From Gammaproteobacteria bacterium 53_120_T64 (lineage in GTDB: Bacteria > Pseudomonadota > Gammaproteobacteria > Pseudomonadales > Porticoccaceae), in contig MAAT01000025.1 of the NCBI GenBank assembly GCA_002162815.1, forward strand, positions 62,001 to 126,000: DNA of 64,000 bases, given 5' to 3'. Made by a program: the position numbers and the translations under genes. The notes under the pieces were generated by a model, which was not told the DNA's origin, searched no databases, and saw only the letters and a list, made by a program, of their open reading frames with translations. This document shows, piece by piece, positions 35,921 to 45,461 of this stretch; position 1 is the first letter of the stretch, and every line of letters begins with the position of its first letter.

Positions 35921-37018
35921 ATGAGCTTCAACTTTCGCCTTTGGCTACCCACCCTCGCAATCTCACTATTATCCGCTTGCGGTGGCAGTGAAGAGCCTGT
36001 GCCGGCCGAGAAAAATAAGGTTGCACCACGCGCGACCATTATTAGCACAACCACAACTCAAGCCACGACGGTTGAAGTGGTCGAACAGTCCGTCGGGTCA
36101 CTGGAAAGCATCATTCGACCCGAAGTCTCCGCCGAAATTGAAGGCCGCTATATCGGTGGCTTCGTGATTACCGGTCAGCGCGTCAAACCCGGACAGCTAC
36201 TCGCCGAACTCGATACCGAGGATTACGCCATCGCCGCCCAGGCTGCCGATGCCGAGGTCGCCCAACTTGACGCTCTGGTGAAAAACCAGCGCCGCACGGT
36301 GAAACGCTTTACCAAGTTGATTGCCGACAAGCTTATCTCCATCGACCGCTACGATGAGGCCCGAGCTCAGTTAGATTCACTCCAAGAGCAGTTAAAGGCC
36401 GCCCAGGCAGGCAGTAATCAGAAACAGCGCGGCCTGACAAAAACGCGTGTGTTATCGGCTTATGACGGCATCGTCGATGAAGAACTCGCCAGCCCCGGAG
36501 ACTTTCTAAAAGTGGGCGACCCGCTTTTTCGCATCATCAAAGTCGACAAGCTCAGGGCGCGCTTACCCCTACCTGAAACCCTGGCCAATCGACTGTCACT
36601 GGGCCTCAAGCTCAGGTTGGTGTCGCCGATGGCACCCGATCTCACTGTCGAAAGTTCGATACAGGAAATCAGGCCCACCGTCGGCTCTCGCAACCGGGCA
36701 ATCGATATTCTCACTATTATCGACAACCCAGGCCCTTGGCAACCGGGTGCCAGCGTCACCGGTGAAATCATTCTCACCACCCGCGACAATGCCATCCTCG
36801 TGCCCAAGGTATCGCTGGTGCTGCGCCCGGCTGGCAAGGTGGTCTATATCATCAACAACGGTATCGCCCATCAACAAATTGTTGAGACCGGTGAATATAT
36901 CGACGGCAATATCGAAATCACAGTTGGACTGGAAGGCGGAGAAACCATCGCCGTGAATGGCGCGGGCTTTCTCACCGACGGCTCACGAGTCACAGTTAGC
37001 GGAGTAAACAAGCCGTGA
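35921..37018 (+). CDS. RND efflux periplasmic adaptor (membrane fusion lipoprotein)
   Basis: The 365-residue protein begins with a lipoprotein signal (LAISLLSACGGSEE, lipobox LSAC). The adaptor parts follow: SIIRPEVSAEIEGRYIGGFV with the lipoyl half GQRVKPGQLLAELDTEDYAI, a coiled-coil hairpin (about 95-165, rich in Gln/Ala/Lys), the second lipoyl half VLSAYDGIVDEELASPGDFL, and beta-barrel and membrane-proximal domains. The ATG at 35921 is six bases after AAAGG and was preferred over 35915. The next gene starts inside its stop codon (GTGA), so both are translated together. No outer-membrane channel gene follows here. Confidence 0.92.
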   Translation: MSFNFRLWLPTLAISLLSACGGSEEPVPAEKNKVAPRATIISTTTTQATTVEVVEQSVGSLESIIRPEVSAEIEGRYIGGFVITGQRVKPGQLLAELDTEDYAIAAQAADAEVAQLDALVKNQRRTVKRFTKLIADKLISIDRYDEARAQLDSLQEQLKAAQAGSNQKQRGLTKTRVLSAYDGIVDEELASPGDFLKVGDPLFRIIKVDKLRARLPLPETLANRLSLGLKLRLVSPMAPDLTVESSIQEIRPTVGSRNRAIDILTIIDNPGPWQPGASVTGEIILTTRDNAILVPKVSLVLRPAGKVVYIINNGIAHQQIVETGEYIDGNIEITVGLEGGETIAVNGAGFLTDGSRVTVSGVNKP

Positions 37019-40000
37019 ACCTGCCAGAGCTATCCATCCAGCGTCATGTACTGACCACCATGCTGTCGGCGGTGCTCATCCTCTTTGGTGTCATCGGCTA
37101 TTCCCGCGTTGGCGTCGACCGCTATCCCGCCACAGAATTCCCGCTGGTCGCGGTGCAGACCAATTTGATTGGCGCCAACCCCAGTGTCATTGACGCCTCG
37201 ATCACGAATATTATCGAAACCGCCGTCAACGCGGTGCCCGGTATCGAGCACATCGCCTCGACCTCTTCGCCAGGTAATTCACGGGTCATCGTGACCTTTA
37301 ATATGGACAAAGACATCAACGTCGCCTTTGACGAAATACAATCCAAAGTGAATCAGGTTATCAACCAGCTGCCCACTGATGCCGACCCACCCATCGTCGC
37401 CAAGCTGGAATTCGGTGCCTCGCCCATTATGTGGCTGGCACTGGAGGGCGACCGCACGATGCAGCAGCTCAACAGCTACGCCATTAACACCATCAAAAAA
37501 AACCTTGAGACCATTAATGGTGTTGGCGAGGTAAAAATCGGCGGCAAACGCGAGCGTACCATCCGCATCAACCTCAACCTCGACAGCATGGCGGCCTTTA
37601 ATGTCACCACTGCCGAGGTACTCGCTGCGGTCAGAAATGAGCATTTTATGATGCCCGGCGGCTTTCTCGTCAGCGGTAAAACCGAGCATATGGTAAAGCT
37701 CGACATGGAATACCACGACCCTCGCGACTTGGAAAATCTGGTGGTTGCCTATCGCGATGGCGCGCCGCTAAAACTCGGTGATATCAGCGCGATTGAAGAC
37801 GGTATGGCCGACCCCCGTGGCCTCGCCCGTGTTAACGGCGCACTCACCGTCGGCCTCGGTATTACCAAAATCGCCAATGCCAATACCGTTGAAATTATCG
37901 ATGAGGCCATGCGGCGTATCAACGAAGAAATCCGCCCGCAAATGCCCCCGGGCATGACGCTTACCGTCGCCTCGGATGACTCCCTCTTTGTGCGCGCCAT
38001 GGTTGGTGCCCTGGAGGAGCATTTAATTCTCGGCACCGTGCTGACCGCCTTGGTGGTGTGGATTTTTCTCAAAAGCATTCGCTCCACCATTATTATCGCT
38101 ATAGCCATCCCCATTTCACTGTTTGGCTCCATCGCCGGCATTTACTTCCTCGGCTACACACTCAACTCAATGACCCTATTAGCGCTGCTATTACTGATTG
38201 GTATCGTCGTCGACGACGCCATTGTGGTGCTGGAAAATATTTATCGGCACCGAGAATCGATCGACCCCGACCCCCGCTCCGCCGCCATTCACGGCACCGC
38301 AGAAGTGGTATTTCCGGTGCTCGCGGCCACCCTTTCACTGGTCTCAATTTTCGTCCCGGTGATCTTTCTCGGCGGTATTATCGGCCAGTTTTTCTCCTCC
38401 TTTGCGGTGGTCGTCACCGTTGGGGTACTGGTCTCGTGGTTTGTCTCGATGACCCTCACCCCCATGCTCTGCTCACGCTTTTTACAGGTCGAAGAACATA
38501 CCGGCGGGCTCTACTACTGGTTAGAGCGCAGCTTTCGCGCCATGGAGAGCGGCTATACCAAACTGTTGGGCTTGGCCCTACGCTTTCGCTGGAGCGTCAT
38601 TCTCATCACCTGGCTACTGGTTCTTGGCTGTACTTTCTTCCTCAAAGATATCGGCAAAGAATTCTCCCCAGGGCAGGACGAAGGCAGCTTTATGGTCATC
38701 GTCCGCACCCCTCTCGGCTCAGGACTGGATTACTCTAGCAACCGCCTGGCAGAAGTCGAAGCCGTTTTGGCTGAGCACGACGATGTCATCATGAGCGCCT
38801 TCTTTGGCCTCGGCACTAACGGTCGTCAGGTGACAACAGCCATGGGCTTTGTGCGTATGACGCCGGCCTCCGAGCGCGATATCAGCCAGCAGGAGCTGAT
38901 TGCCATTCTCGGCAAAAAATTCGCCACTATTCCCGGCGTCAAAGCCTTCCCGGCGCCCATTCCAAAAATGGGTGGTCAGCGCGGGGAGCCCCTGCAGTTT
39001 GCCATTAACGGCCCCAACCTGAATGAGGTGGCCCGCCTCGCCTACCAACTCGAAGAGCGACTATCCTCGGTTGAAGGTATTGGCTACATTGATCTCGACC
39101 TGAATCTGGCGCTGCCACAGTATCAACTGCGGGTCGATAGTACCCGCGCCGCCGACCTCGGTTTTTCGAGTCGCGATATTGCCGAGGCGGTCAACGTCAT
39201 GATCGGTGGTATGGATGTCGCCAAATTCAACGACGACCCCGGCGATGGTGAGCGCTACGATGTCCGCGTTAAAGCGGCTGACGGCCACTTTCAGTCGGCC
39301 GACGACCTCGACCGGATTTACCTGCGTTCACGCACTGGCACGATGATCCGCATCGACACGGTTGCCCATCTGGAGGAAACCCTCGGGCCTGCATCCATTT
39401 CGCGCTTAGATCTGCGTTATTCCGCGCCCTTTTACGGCAAACCCGAGCTCCCTCTCGCGGCCGCCATTGACACGGTCAAGCAACTGTCGGAAGAGATCTT
39501 GCCCGTTGGCTACACATTAGCCTTTAAAGGCCAGGCGGAGGAATTCGGCAAAACCGCCAGCAATATGATCTTCGCCTTCACCTTGGCAACGGTGCTGCTG
39601 TACATGGTGCTGGCCAGCCAGTTCAATTCATTTTTGCAGCCGATCATTATTATGACCGCCCAACCGCTGGCGATGATGGGCGGCATTGCCCTGCTCTGGA
39701 TGACCAATAACACCTTAAATACCTATTCCATGATTGGCCTGGTATTGCTGGTGGGACTGGTGGCCAAAAATGCCATTCTATTGGTCGACCTCACCAACCA
39801 GCGCCGCGCAGCTGGCAAGCCCATTGACGAGGCTTTAATCGAAGCCTGCCCGATTCGCCTGCGCCCAGTATTGATGACCTCATTTACGGTTATTCTGGCG
39901 ATGCTACCGGCGGCAATGGGTTTTGGTGCCGGTCACGAAACCAACGGCCCGCTCTCCGTTGCGGTAATTGGCGGCATGTTGTCCTCCACCCTGCTGACAC

Positions 40001-40101
40001 TGGTGGTCGTGCCGGCCGTTTACTCGATTCTGGAAGGTTTTCTGGAGACGCTTAAACGCTGGCTGGCGGCCAGAGCCCTGGCGAAACAAGTGGCAGAATA
40101 A
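37015..40101 (+). CDS. RND efflux permease, HAE1-type
   Basis: The 1028-residue protein has the 12-helix RND layout. TM4 holds LLIGIVVDDAIVVLENIYRH with the paired Asp of the proton relay, and TM10 holds GLVLLVGLVAKNAILLVDL with the matching Lys, so proton-driven transport should be intact. Periplasmic porter domains lie around 40-330 and 550-850. Translation starts at GTG (37015), overlapping the adaptor stop by four bases. Substrates are probably amphiphilic drugs, solvents or metabolites; with catabolic genes on both sides it may export toxic intermediates. A perfect stem-loop follows the stop. Confidence 0.94.
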   Translation: MNLPELSIQRHVLTTMLSAVLILFGVIGYSRVGVDRYPATEFPLVAVQTNLIGANPSVIDASITNIIETAVNAVPGIEHIASTSSPGNSRVIVTFNMDKDINVAFDEIQSKVNQVINQLPTDADPPIVAKLEFGASPIMWLALEGDRTMQQLNSYAINTIKKNLETINGVGEVKIGGKRERTIRINLNLDSMAAFNVTTAEVLAAVRNEHFMMPGGFLVSGKTEHMVKLDMEYHDPRDLENLVVAYRDGAPLKLGDISAIEDGMADPRGLARVNGALTVGLGITKIANANTVEIIDEAMRRINEEIRPQMPPGMTLTVASDDSLFVRAMVGALEEHLILGTVLTALVVWIFLKSIRSTIIIAIAIPISLFGSIAGIYFLGYTLNSMTLLALLLLIGIVVDDAIVVLENIYRHRESIDPDPRSAAIHGTAEVVFPVLAATLSLVSIFVPVIFLGGIIGQFFSSFAVVVTVGVLVSWFVSMTLTPMLCSRFLQVEEHTGGLYYWLERSFRAMESGYTKLLGLALRFRWSVILITWLLVLGCTFFLKDIGKEFSPGQDEGSFMVIVRTPLGSGLDYSSNRLAEVEAVLAEHDDVIMSAFFGLGTNGRQVTTAMGFVRMTPASERDISQQELIAILGKKFATIPGVKAFPAPIPKMGGQRGEPLQFAINGPNLNEVARLAYQLEERLSSVEGIGYIDLDLNLALPQYQLRVDSTRAADLGFSSRDIAEAVNVMIGGMDVAKFNDDPGDGERYDVRVKAADGHFQSADDLDRIYLRSRTGTMIRIDTVAHLEETLGPASISRLDLRYSAPFYGKPELPLAAAIDTVKQLSEEILPVGYTLAFKGQAEEFGKTASNMIFAFTLATVLLYMVLASQFNSFLQPIIIMTAQPLAMMGGIALLWMTNNTLNTYSMIGLVLLVGLVAKNAILLVDLTNQRRAAGKPIDEALIEACPIRLRPVLMTSFTVILAMLPAAMGFGAGHETNGPLSVAVIGGMLSSTLLTLVVVPAVYSILEGFLETLKRWLAARALAKQVAE

Positions 40102-40139
40102 GCCGCTGCCACTAAGCCCTCAGGGTTCACCAACGACCC

Positions 40140-40179
40140 ATTCTGTACGGGGCGACGACTTGTCAGCCCCGTACAGAAT
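40140..40179. repeat. Perfect 14-bp inverted repeat after the RND operon
   Basis: ATTCTGTACGGGGC (40140-40153) and GCCCCGTACAGAAT (40166-40179) pair exactly around a 12-base loop. It lies 38 bases after the permease stop. The following bases (ATTGCAC) have no T run, so it may act as a transcript-end stabiliser or weak terminator. Confidence 0.75.
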
Positions 40180-40241
40180 ATTGCACTATCCCCACCGACA
40201 GTTCATCCTCCCCATTCTTCAGCCCGATAGAGACCCAGCCG

Positions 40242-41003
40242 ATGCGATTTGATAGTGTGAATTACGAGACCAAGGGCAGTACTGCCCTGATCACTTTGGA
40301 CGAACCCGAAAAGCTTAATGCACTGAGCAAGGGCATCCTCTCGGGCTTTTGCAAAGCACTGGACCAGGCCTGTAATGATGACAACATTCGGGTGATTGTA
40401 TTAACCGGTGCCGGCGAAAAGTCCTTCTGCGCCGGTGCCGATATTAGCGGCTTCGAATTCACCACCACCTACGCCAAAAATTTTATGGACAAGGTGCTCG
40501 ACATTCTCGCCCTGCCCGAGCAAATCAACAAACCCATCATCGCCGCAGTCAACGGCTACGCCTTTGGCGGCGGCTTTGAAATCTCAATTGCCTGCGACTT
40601 TATTATCGCCTCGCAACGGGCGGTATTTTCAGTGCCTGAAATTCAGCTCGGTCTACTACCCGGCTTCGCGATCGCCCGACTCAATAAATTAATTGGCCGC
40701 CAACAGGCTAAATACATCAGCATGACGGGCGTCAGACTCAGCCCTGAAGAAGCCAAAGAAATGGGCCTGATACTCAAGGTAGTGCCCCACGAACAACTGA
40801 TGGCAGAAGCCTTCGCACTGGCCGATGAGCTAGCCAGCAAGCCGCAAATGGCGATTCGCTACGCCAAGTCGATCTACAATCGCGAACTCGGCGGCGATGA
40901 TTTGACCTATGCCAAAGACGTGATGCCCTTCCTCTTTCTCGACGAGGACACCCAAGAGGGAGTCACCGCCTTTCGAGAAAAGCGCAAGCCCGTTTTTAAA
41001 TAA
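40242..41003 (+). CDS. Enoyl-CoA hydratase/isomerase family protein
   Basis: The 253-residue crotonase-fold protein has the oxyanion-hole segment KSFCAGADISGFEF, then NGYAFGGGFEISIACDFIIA with the first catalytic Glu region, and FSVPEIQLGLLPGFAIARLN with the second Glu. It should hydrate a 2-enoyl-CoA or isomerise a double bond. The GFAIAR stretch differs from the usual GGTQRL, so the substrate may be unusual. It is followed 32 bases later by a sodium symporter gene; together with the CoA-transferase at 43473 it suggests local acyl-CoA metabolism. Confidence 0.92.
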   Translation: MRFDSVNYETKGSTALITLDEPEKLNALSKGILSGFCKALDQACNDDNIRVIVLTGAGEKSFCAGADISGFEFTTTYAKNFMDKVLDILALPEQINKPIIAAVNGYAFGGGFEISIACDFIIASQRAVFSVPEIQLGLLPGFAIARLNKLIGRQQAKYISMTGVRLSPEEAKEMGLILKVVPHEQLMAEAFALADELASKPQMAIRYAKSIYNRELGGDDLTYAKDVMPFLFLDEDTQEGVTAFREKRKPVFK

Positions 41004-41035
41004 GCCGCCTCCCACACCGGCTTAGGTCATTTCCT

Positions 41036-42403
41036 ATGGCGCCACAAGACGCGGCAAACGCGCGCGGGCAGTTTTCCTCACGCTTTGGCTTTATCACTGC
41101 CGCGACCGGTTCGGCAGTGGGTTTGGGCAACATCTGGGGCTTCCCCACCCAAACCGCCAGCCACGGAGGTGGTGCCTTTGTACTGGTCTACCTGATCCTC
41201 GCCTTTCTGCTCGCCTACCCGGCCCTAATGGCCGAGCTGATCATCGGTCGGCACACCCGGCATAACATGGTCGCCGCCCTGCCCCAACTCTGCAATCGGC
41301 CCACACTACAGGTTTTCGGCCGGGCAACGGGGCTGTATGGCGTGCTAACCGCCTGTTTAATTCTCGGTTTTTACGCCATCGTCGCCGGCTGGTTAATGGC
41401 TCAGATACCCGCCGCGATCGCGGATATCAGCGGCCAAGCAGTCGCTAAGCAGTGGTTTTCACAATCGAGTCTGGCTCGGGATGGGCTTTTTTGCGCACTG
41501 TTTTCCGCACTCACCGCAGCCATTGTCGCGCGCGGAGTTAAAGACGGCATTGAGCGCTGGTCAACCCGGCTGATGCCGGCCCTAATAGTACTGATGCTGG
41601 GACTAGCGGCCACCGTGCTCACCCTGCCCGGTGCAATGGAGGGTCTACGTCTCTACCTGATACCCGATTTCACCCTCATCACCAACCCAGGCTTACTTGG
41701 CAGCGCCATGGGCCAGGCCTTTTTTTCACTCTCGCTAGGTGTTGGTACCATGCTGATTTATGGCTCCTACGTCAGTAACAGCGACAACTTACCACTCACC
41801 GGTGCCTACGTAGCCCTGGTTGATACAGGTATTGCCTTTCTCGCTGGACTGTTGATTATTCCCGCCATGTTCGTCGCCCAGCAGCGTGGCATTCGCATTT
41901 ACAAGGCCGACGACACACTGATCGCCGGGCCCGATTTGATTTTGCAAACCCTGCCCGACTTGTTTAACTCTCTGGGAGTGGTCGGTAGTATTATTGGTCT
42001 CGTGTTTTTCGTACTGCTGACGATTGCCGCATTGACGTCGTCGATATCCATGCTCGAGGTGCCCGTGAGCTTCGCCCTGGAACAGTTTAAACTCAGCAGG
42101 CGGCGCGCCACCTGCTGGGTCGCCGCGACGATCTTCACCTTCAGCCTACTGATTTTGTTTAACTTTGACGCGCTATTTGGCGCCGTGGTAAAGATCAGTA
42201 CCCAGTACAGCCAACCCCTACTCGGCGTGCTGCTCTGTCTGTTCGCCGGCTGGGCTTTGCACCGCAACCAGCTGCTGCGCGAAATCAGTGCCGGTTTCCC
42301 CGCCGCAGAACAAAGCCTGTTCTGGAAAATTTGGCCGGGTTATATCCGCTTTGTCTGCCCGCTGCTGATAATCGCCATGTTTGTGCAAAATCTAAGCGGC
42401 TAG
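41036..42403 (+). CDS. Sodium-dependent transporter, NSS (neurotransmitter:sodium symporter) family
   Basis: The 455-residue membrane protein starts with the NSS hallmark RFGFITAATGSAVGLGNIWG followed by FPTQTASHGGGAFVLVYLIL, and has about 11-12 hydrophobic helices. TM1 and TM6-like unwound segments that bind Na+ and substrate are recognisable (SLSLGVGTMLIYGSYVSNSD). Bacterial members such as LeuT and MhsT import amino acids with sodium, which suits a marine organism. The substrate is unknown. It follows the enoyl-CoA hydratase and is convergent with the lipoprotein gene. Confidence 0.92.
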   Translation: MAPQDAANARGQFSSRFGFITAATGSAVGLGNIWGFPTQTASHGGGAFVLVYLILAFLLAYPALMAELIIGRHTRHNMVAALPQLCNRPTLQVFGRATGLYGVLTACLILGFYAIVAGWLMAQIPAAIADISGQAVAKQWFSQSSLARDGLFCALFSALTAAIVARGVKDGIERWSTRLMPALIVLMLGLAATVLTLPGAMEGLRLYLIPDFTLITNPGLLGSAMGQAFFSLSLGVGTMLIYGSYVSNSDNLPLTGAYVALVDTGIAFLAGLLIIPAMFVAQQRGIRIYKADDTLIAGPDLILQTLPDLFNSLGVVGSIIGLVFFVLLTIAALTSSISMLEVPVSFALEQFKLSRRRATCWVAATIFTFSLLILFNFDALFGAVVKISTQYSQPLLGVLLCLFAGWALHRNQLLREISAGFPAAEQSLFWKIWPGYIRFVCPLLIIAMFVQNLSG

Positions 42404-42485
42404 AAAAACCGGAACCTTGTACCTGGAGAGCTGAGGAGATGACATAGCAATCACGGCCTGGACACCGAATACCCGTAGTGTTTAT

Positions 42486-43172
42486 TTAAGGTAACTTGTC
42501 GACCAGATTGCGGGCAACCTCTTCCACCACCACCTGAAAGGTCACCGGCTTTTCCGTGGAGGTGTCACTCGCGTAATTCAGCTCTTCGGTACCTTCCCAA
42601 ACGATGGCGCCATTTTGACTATCCCAGATTTGCAGGAAGAGGCGAATATTCGCCTCCTTGGTTTGTATCATGCGCCAACCCAACAAACCAAAACGCCCCC
42701 GTGAACCCTGGGTAAAACCAGAGAGCTTCAGTTGCGCTAGATAGCGCACCCCCGATACCTCCCCCACCTTCGACAGAGAGGACTGATTGAAAATTCCCGT
42801 ATCGCTATAGTCGATGTACATCTGCTTGTATTCATCGGCAAGACCGGCCCGATTGATCGCACTCAGTGTCTCGGGAAGGCTGACCACACGCATATTAGGC
42901 CGCTGGCTCTGCGCTACCCGGGCAAAGATGAAAGCCAGGCTCTGTATGTCCTGCTCCCGTCCTGTCACCGTGGAAGGCGTAATAAAGCCGATGCCGAAGG
43001 CCGATAAACCCTCGGCTGACAAAGCAATATTTTCAAATTGAACCGAGGCATGTATCTCGTTTCGGGCACAGCCCGTACTGAGAGCGAATAATACAAGCAG
43101 TATTGGCACTGCCCAGCCAGGACAATTGTTCAACGTAGACTTTACCTGTGGCAAAACTTTCTCCTTAGCCAT
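42486..43172 (-). CDS. Predicted outer-membrane lipoprotein of unknown function
   Basis: The 228-residue protein starts MAKEKVLPQVKSTLNNCPGW, then a hydrophobic stretch ending in the lipobox FALSTGC. The mature part has alternating strands and helices (LAFIFARVAQSQRPNMRVVS; YLAQLKLSGFTQGSRGRFGL; FLQIWDSQNGAIVWEGTEEL) that resemble the CsgG/FlgO/LpoB-type lipoprotein fold, a weak resemblance judged by eye. The ATG at 43172 has an AGGA site just upstream; a GTG at 43187 is possible. It is a single gene convergent with the NSS transporter. Confidence 0.78.
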   Translation of the reverse strand: MAKEKVLPQVKSTLNNCPGWAVPILLVLFALSTGCARNEIHASVQFENIALSAEGLSAFGIGFITPSTVTGREQDIQSLAFIFARVAQSQRPNMRVVSLPETLSAINRAGLADEYKQMYIDYSDTGIFNQSSLSKVGEVSGVRYLAQLKLSGFTQGSRGRFGLLGWRMIQTKEANIRLFLQIWDSQNGAIVWEGTEELNYASDTSTEKPVTFQVVVEEVARNLVDKLP

Positions 43173-43472
43173 AAATTCCTGTAACACTTCATATATATAC
43201 TCGCTTTCACTGGTAAAACAACATTAAATCGCAACAAATTTTGATTTAGCTAAGGCCAATAAGCTTGCTACAAAACCAGCCAAAAGCGCTTTTTTTATGG
43301 TTTTTAAGCGACCTTACAACGACTTACCCCGCCACCACTCGTTATAAAATGGCACCACTTGCGCCCTATATCTGTTACCGTCTAAAAACAAAACATTACA
43401 CACCCTTACTATCCGTCCACCACCACACAAGGTGTGAGACGGGCAATAAAAATAATTCAGGGGAGTACTGAT

Positions 43473-44693
43473 ATGACAAGCAATAACGAGCATATGCTCA
43501 GCGGAATCCGCATTCTCGACCTCACCCGCGCACTAGCGGGGCCCAGCTGTACGCGCATGTTTGCCGAGCTGGGCGCTGAGGTTATCAAGGTCGAGCCGGC
43601 GGCAAGTGGTGATATGGTGCGAGGCATATCCAAACTTCGCGGCGAGCGCAGTCTCTACATTATTCAACAGAGCCTCAATAAAAAAAGCCTCTGTGTCAAT
43701 TTGCGCGACCCCCAGGGGCTGGCACTGATCAAAGAGCTGGTACCCCACTGCGACGCCGTAGTGGAAAATTTCAAACCCGGCATCATGGCAGAGATGGGGC
43801 TCGGTTATGAGGATCTGTGCAAACTCAAATCCGATATTATTCTCTGTTCCATTTCCGCCCTCGGCCAAACCGGGCCGCTCTCGCACAAACCCGGCTACGA
43901 CTACATCGCCCAGGCCTATGCCGGCATTACCTCAATGATTGGCGAGGCCGACGCAGCCCCACATATTCCACTGGCAGGCATTGGCGATGTCAGTACCGGC
44001 GTACACGGCGCCTTTGCTATCGCCGCCGCCCTCCTCAACCGCGCACGCACCGGACAGGGTCAACACCTCGACATCGCCATCCTCGACTGCTACTACCACT
44101 GCCACGAGATCAATGTCCATCAGGCCAGCGGCAGTGGCGGCGACATCAAACCGACCCGCGCCGGTCGCCACCTCAGCTACCTCTGCCCCGCAGGCATCTT
44201 TACCGGCACTGGCGGCAATCTTGTACTGATGGGTTTTATGCATCACTGGCCCGACCTGTGTGCCGCCATGGGCCGCCCCGAGTTAGTGAATGACCCACTG
44301 TTTGCCACCGACGTCGACCGCCTAGAGCGCCGCGATGACGTCATCAAACTGATCGAAGACTGGCTCGCCACCTTTAGCGATGTGCATAGCGCCGTGACCA
44401 AGCTCGAAAATCACGGCATCCCCTGCGCGCCGATCCTCAGTGTCGAAGAGACCTTAAGCCACCCCCACCTTGTCGAACGCGGCACTGTTCGCACCGTCAA
44501 TGACCGCTTAGCGGGAGAATTTCAAATACCCGGTATGCCCATCAAAAGCAGTGCCTACCCCGAGGCACCTGACTATCGCGCCCCCACCTTGGGTGAGCAC
44601 AACCGGGAAATATTGCGAGACTTTCTACAGCGCAGTGATACTGAAATTGACGCCCTAGTAGAGACCGGCGTGCTGGCTTCTGGTGACTACTGA
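43473..44693 (+). CDS. CaiB/BaiF family (class III) CoA-transferase
   Basis: The 406-residue product has the family III CoA-transferase pattern: GIRILDLTRALAGPSCTRMF, AELGAEVIKVEPAASGDMVR, NKKSLCVNLRDPQGLALIKE, and GYDYIAQAYAGITSMIGE with the conserved Asp expected to carry the aspartyl-CoA intermediate. It moves CoA between organic acids. The ATG at 43473 follows AGGGGAG and gives the standard N-terminus; an upstream in-frame ATG at 43434 lacks a site. It is a single plus-strand gene; nearby enoyl-CoA hydratase suggests use in side-chain or ring degradation. Confidence 0.92.
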   Translation: MTSNNEHMLSGIRILDLTRALAGPSCTRMFAELGAEVIKVEPAASGDMVRGISKLRGERSLYIIQQSLNKKSLCVNLRDPQGLALIKELVPHCDAVVENFKPGIMAEMGLGYEDLCKLKSDIILCSISALGQTGPLSHKPGYDYIAQAYAGITSMIGEADAAPHIPLAGIGDVSTGVHGAFAIAAALLNRARTGQGQHLDIAILDCYYHCHEINVHQASGSGGDIKPTRAGRHLSYLCPAGIFTGTGGNLVLMGFMHHWPDLCAAMGRPELVNDPLFATDVDRLERRDDVIKLIEDWLATFSDVHSAVTKLENHGIPCAPILSVEETLSHPHLVERGTVRTVNDRLAGEFQIPGMPIKSSAYPEAPDYRAPTLGEHNREILRDFLQRSDTEIDALVETGVLASGDY

Positions 44694-45200
44694 GCACAAA
44701 CCACTTGAGCGCTGGTAGAAACAGAGCTGTGACAGGGCCCTTGGGCTATCGACAATCATCCGTAAACGGCACTCAGCTAAACACTGTCGCTGGCCGGATG
44801 ATAAGTCCGATCTGGAGCCTGAAATGTATCAAGGTGGCATTAGCGACAGAGGGCATGTGCGGTATATAGCGGGCCAATCCCAACGGCAAGAAATGGCCTA
44901 CTTTTGCTCATTGCTGGTCACAAAATATCGGGGCGAAAAAAGGGCCGTTGTCGCCACCAACACGGCTTAAGCGACCGCGTCATGATTGAACCACAGCAAA
45001 AAAATCTAACGGAACATCTCGGACTGGCAAATTGGCTCAGCCGGCCCAATATCCCGACCGCTATAAATCGCTACCAACTCTCGTTGCTTGCCCTGTTGAA
45101 ATCTCATCGGCGCTCGAAGGTATGCACGGAAAGTAATTACACAGAAGAGAGCGAAATGGCCAAAGTATGGTTCTGTGTACCCGACTTGCGCCAATGATCT
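44694..45200. other. Intergenic stretch ending in a strong plus-strand terminator
   Basis: About 500 bases after the CoA-transferase. A weak plus-strand frame runs to 45197, four bases before the terminator hairpin; its last part, from ATG at 45155, follows a GAGAG site and reads MAKVWFCVPDLRQ, 13 residues. I cannot name any product. Possibilities are a short peptide gene, a small RNA ended by the hairpin, or remnants of a deleted gene. Confidence 0.4.
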
Positions 45201-45242
45201 CCAGCACAAAGCCCTAGTAAAAGGGCTTTGTGCTGGTTTTTA
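45201..45242 (+). terminator. Strong rho-independent terminator
   Basis: CCAGCACAAAGCCCT (45201-45215) pairs exactly with AGGGCTTTGTGCTGG (45222-45236), 15-bp arms and a 6-base loop, followed by TTTTTATT. It points in the plus direction, although the nearest annotated plus gene ended 507 bases earlier. Confidence 0.93.
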
Positions 45243-45287
45243 TTAACGGCGAATACAGGTCATAAAGTAGGACGGCTAGAGCCATCA

Positions 45288-45443
45288 CTACATATTTTCT
45301 AAGCACTCAGGCATTTCTTCTGAGGTCGATGCTTCTAACAAGCACATCGTATCCTGTACCTGAACACCCCAATAAATACCCCAACCAATAATAATAGCGA
45401 TCGAAAAAACGGCGGCTATTTTACTCAATGTATTTGTAGTCAT
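45288..45443 (-). CDS. Very small single-helix membrane protein
   Basis: An ATG at 45443 with GAG upstream gives 51 residues: MTTNTLSKIAAVFSIAIIIG, a hydrophobic helix continuing WGIYWGVQV, then a polar tail with two Cys (TMCLLEASTSEEMPECLENM). It is probably an inner-membrane protein with a short periplasmic tail able to form a disulfide. It starts 18 bases after the stop of the DUF6644-like gene on the same strand, so it is likely its last operon partner. Family not recognised. Confidence 0.6.
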   Translation of the reverse strand: MTTNTLSKIAAVFSIAIIIGWGIYWGVQVQDTMCLLEASTSEEMPECLENM

Positions 45444-45461
45444 GATTACTCTCAAAAAAGC

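Noticed and set aside
38058-38738. Long plus-strand alternative frame (226 codons) inside the RND permease
   Set aside because: It overlaps a well-supported gene in another frame, is Arg/His-rich as expected of a GC-biased shadow, and has no start site.
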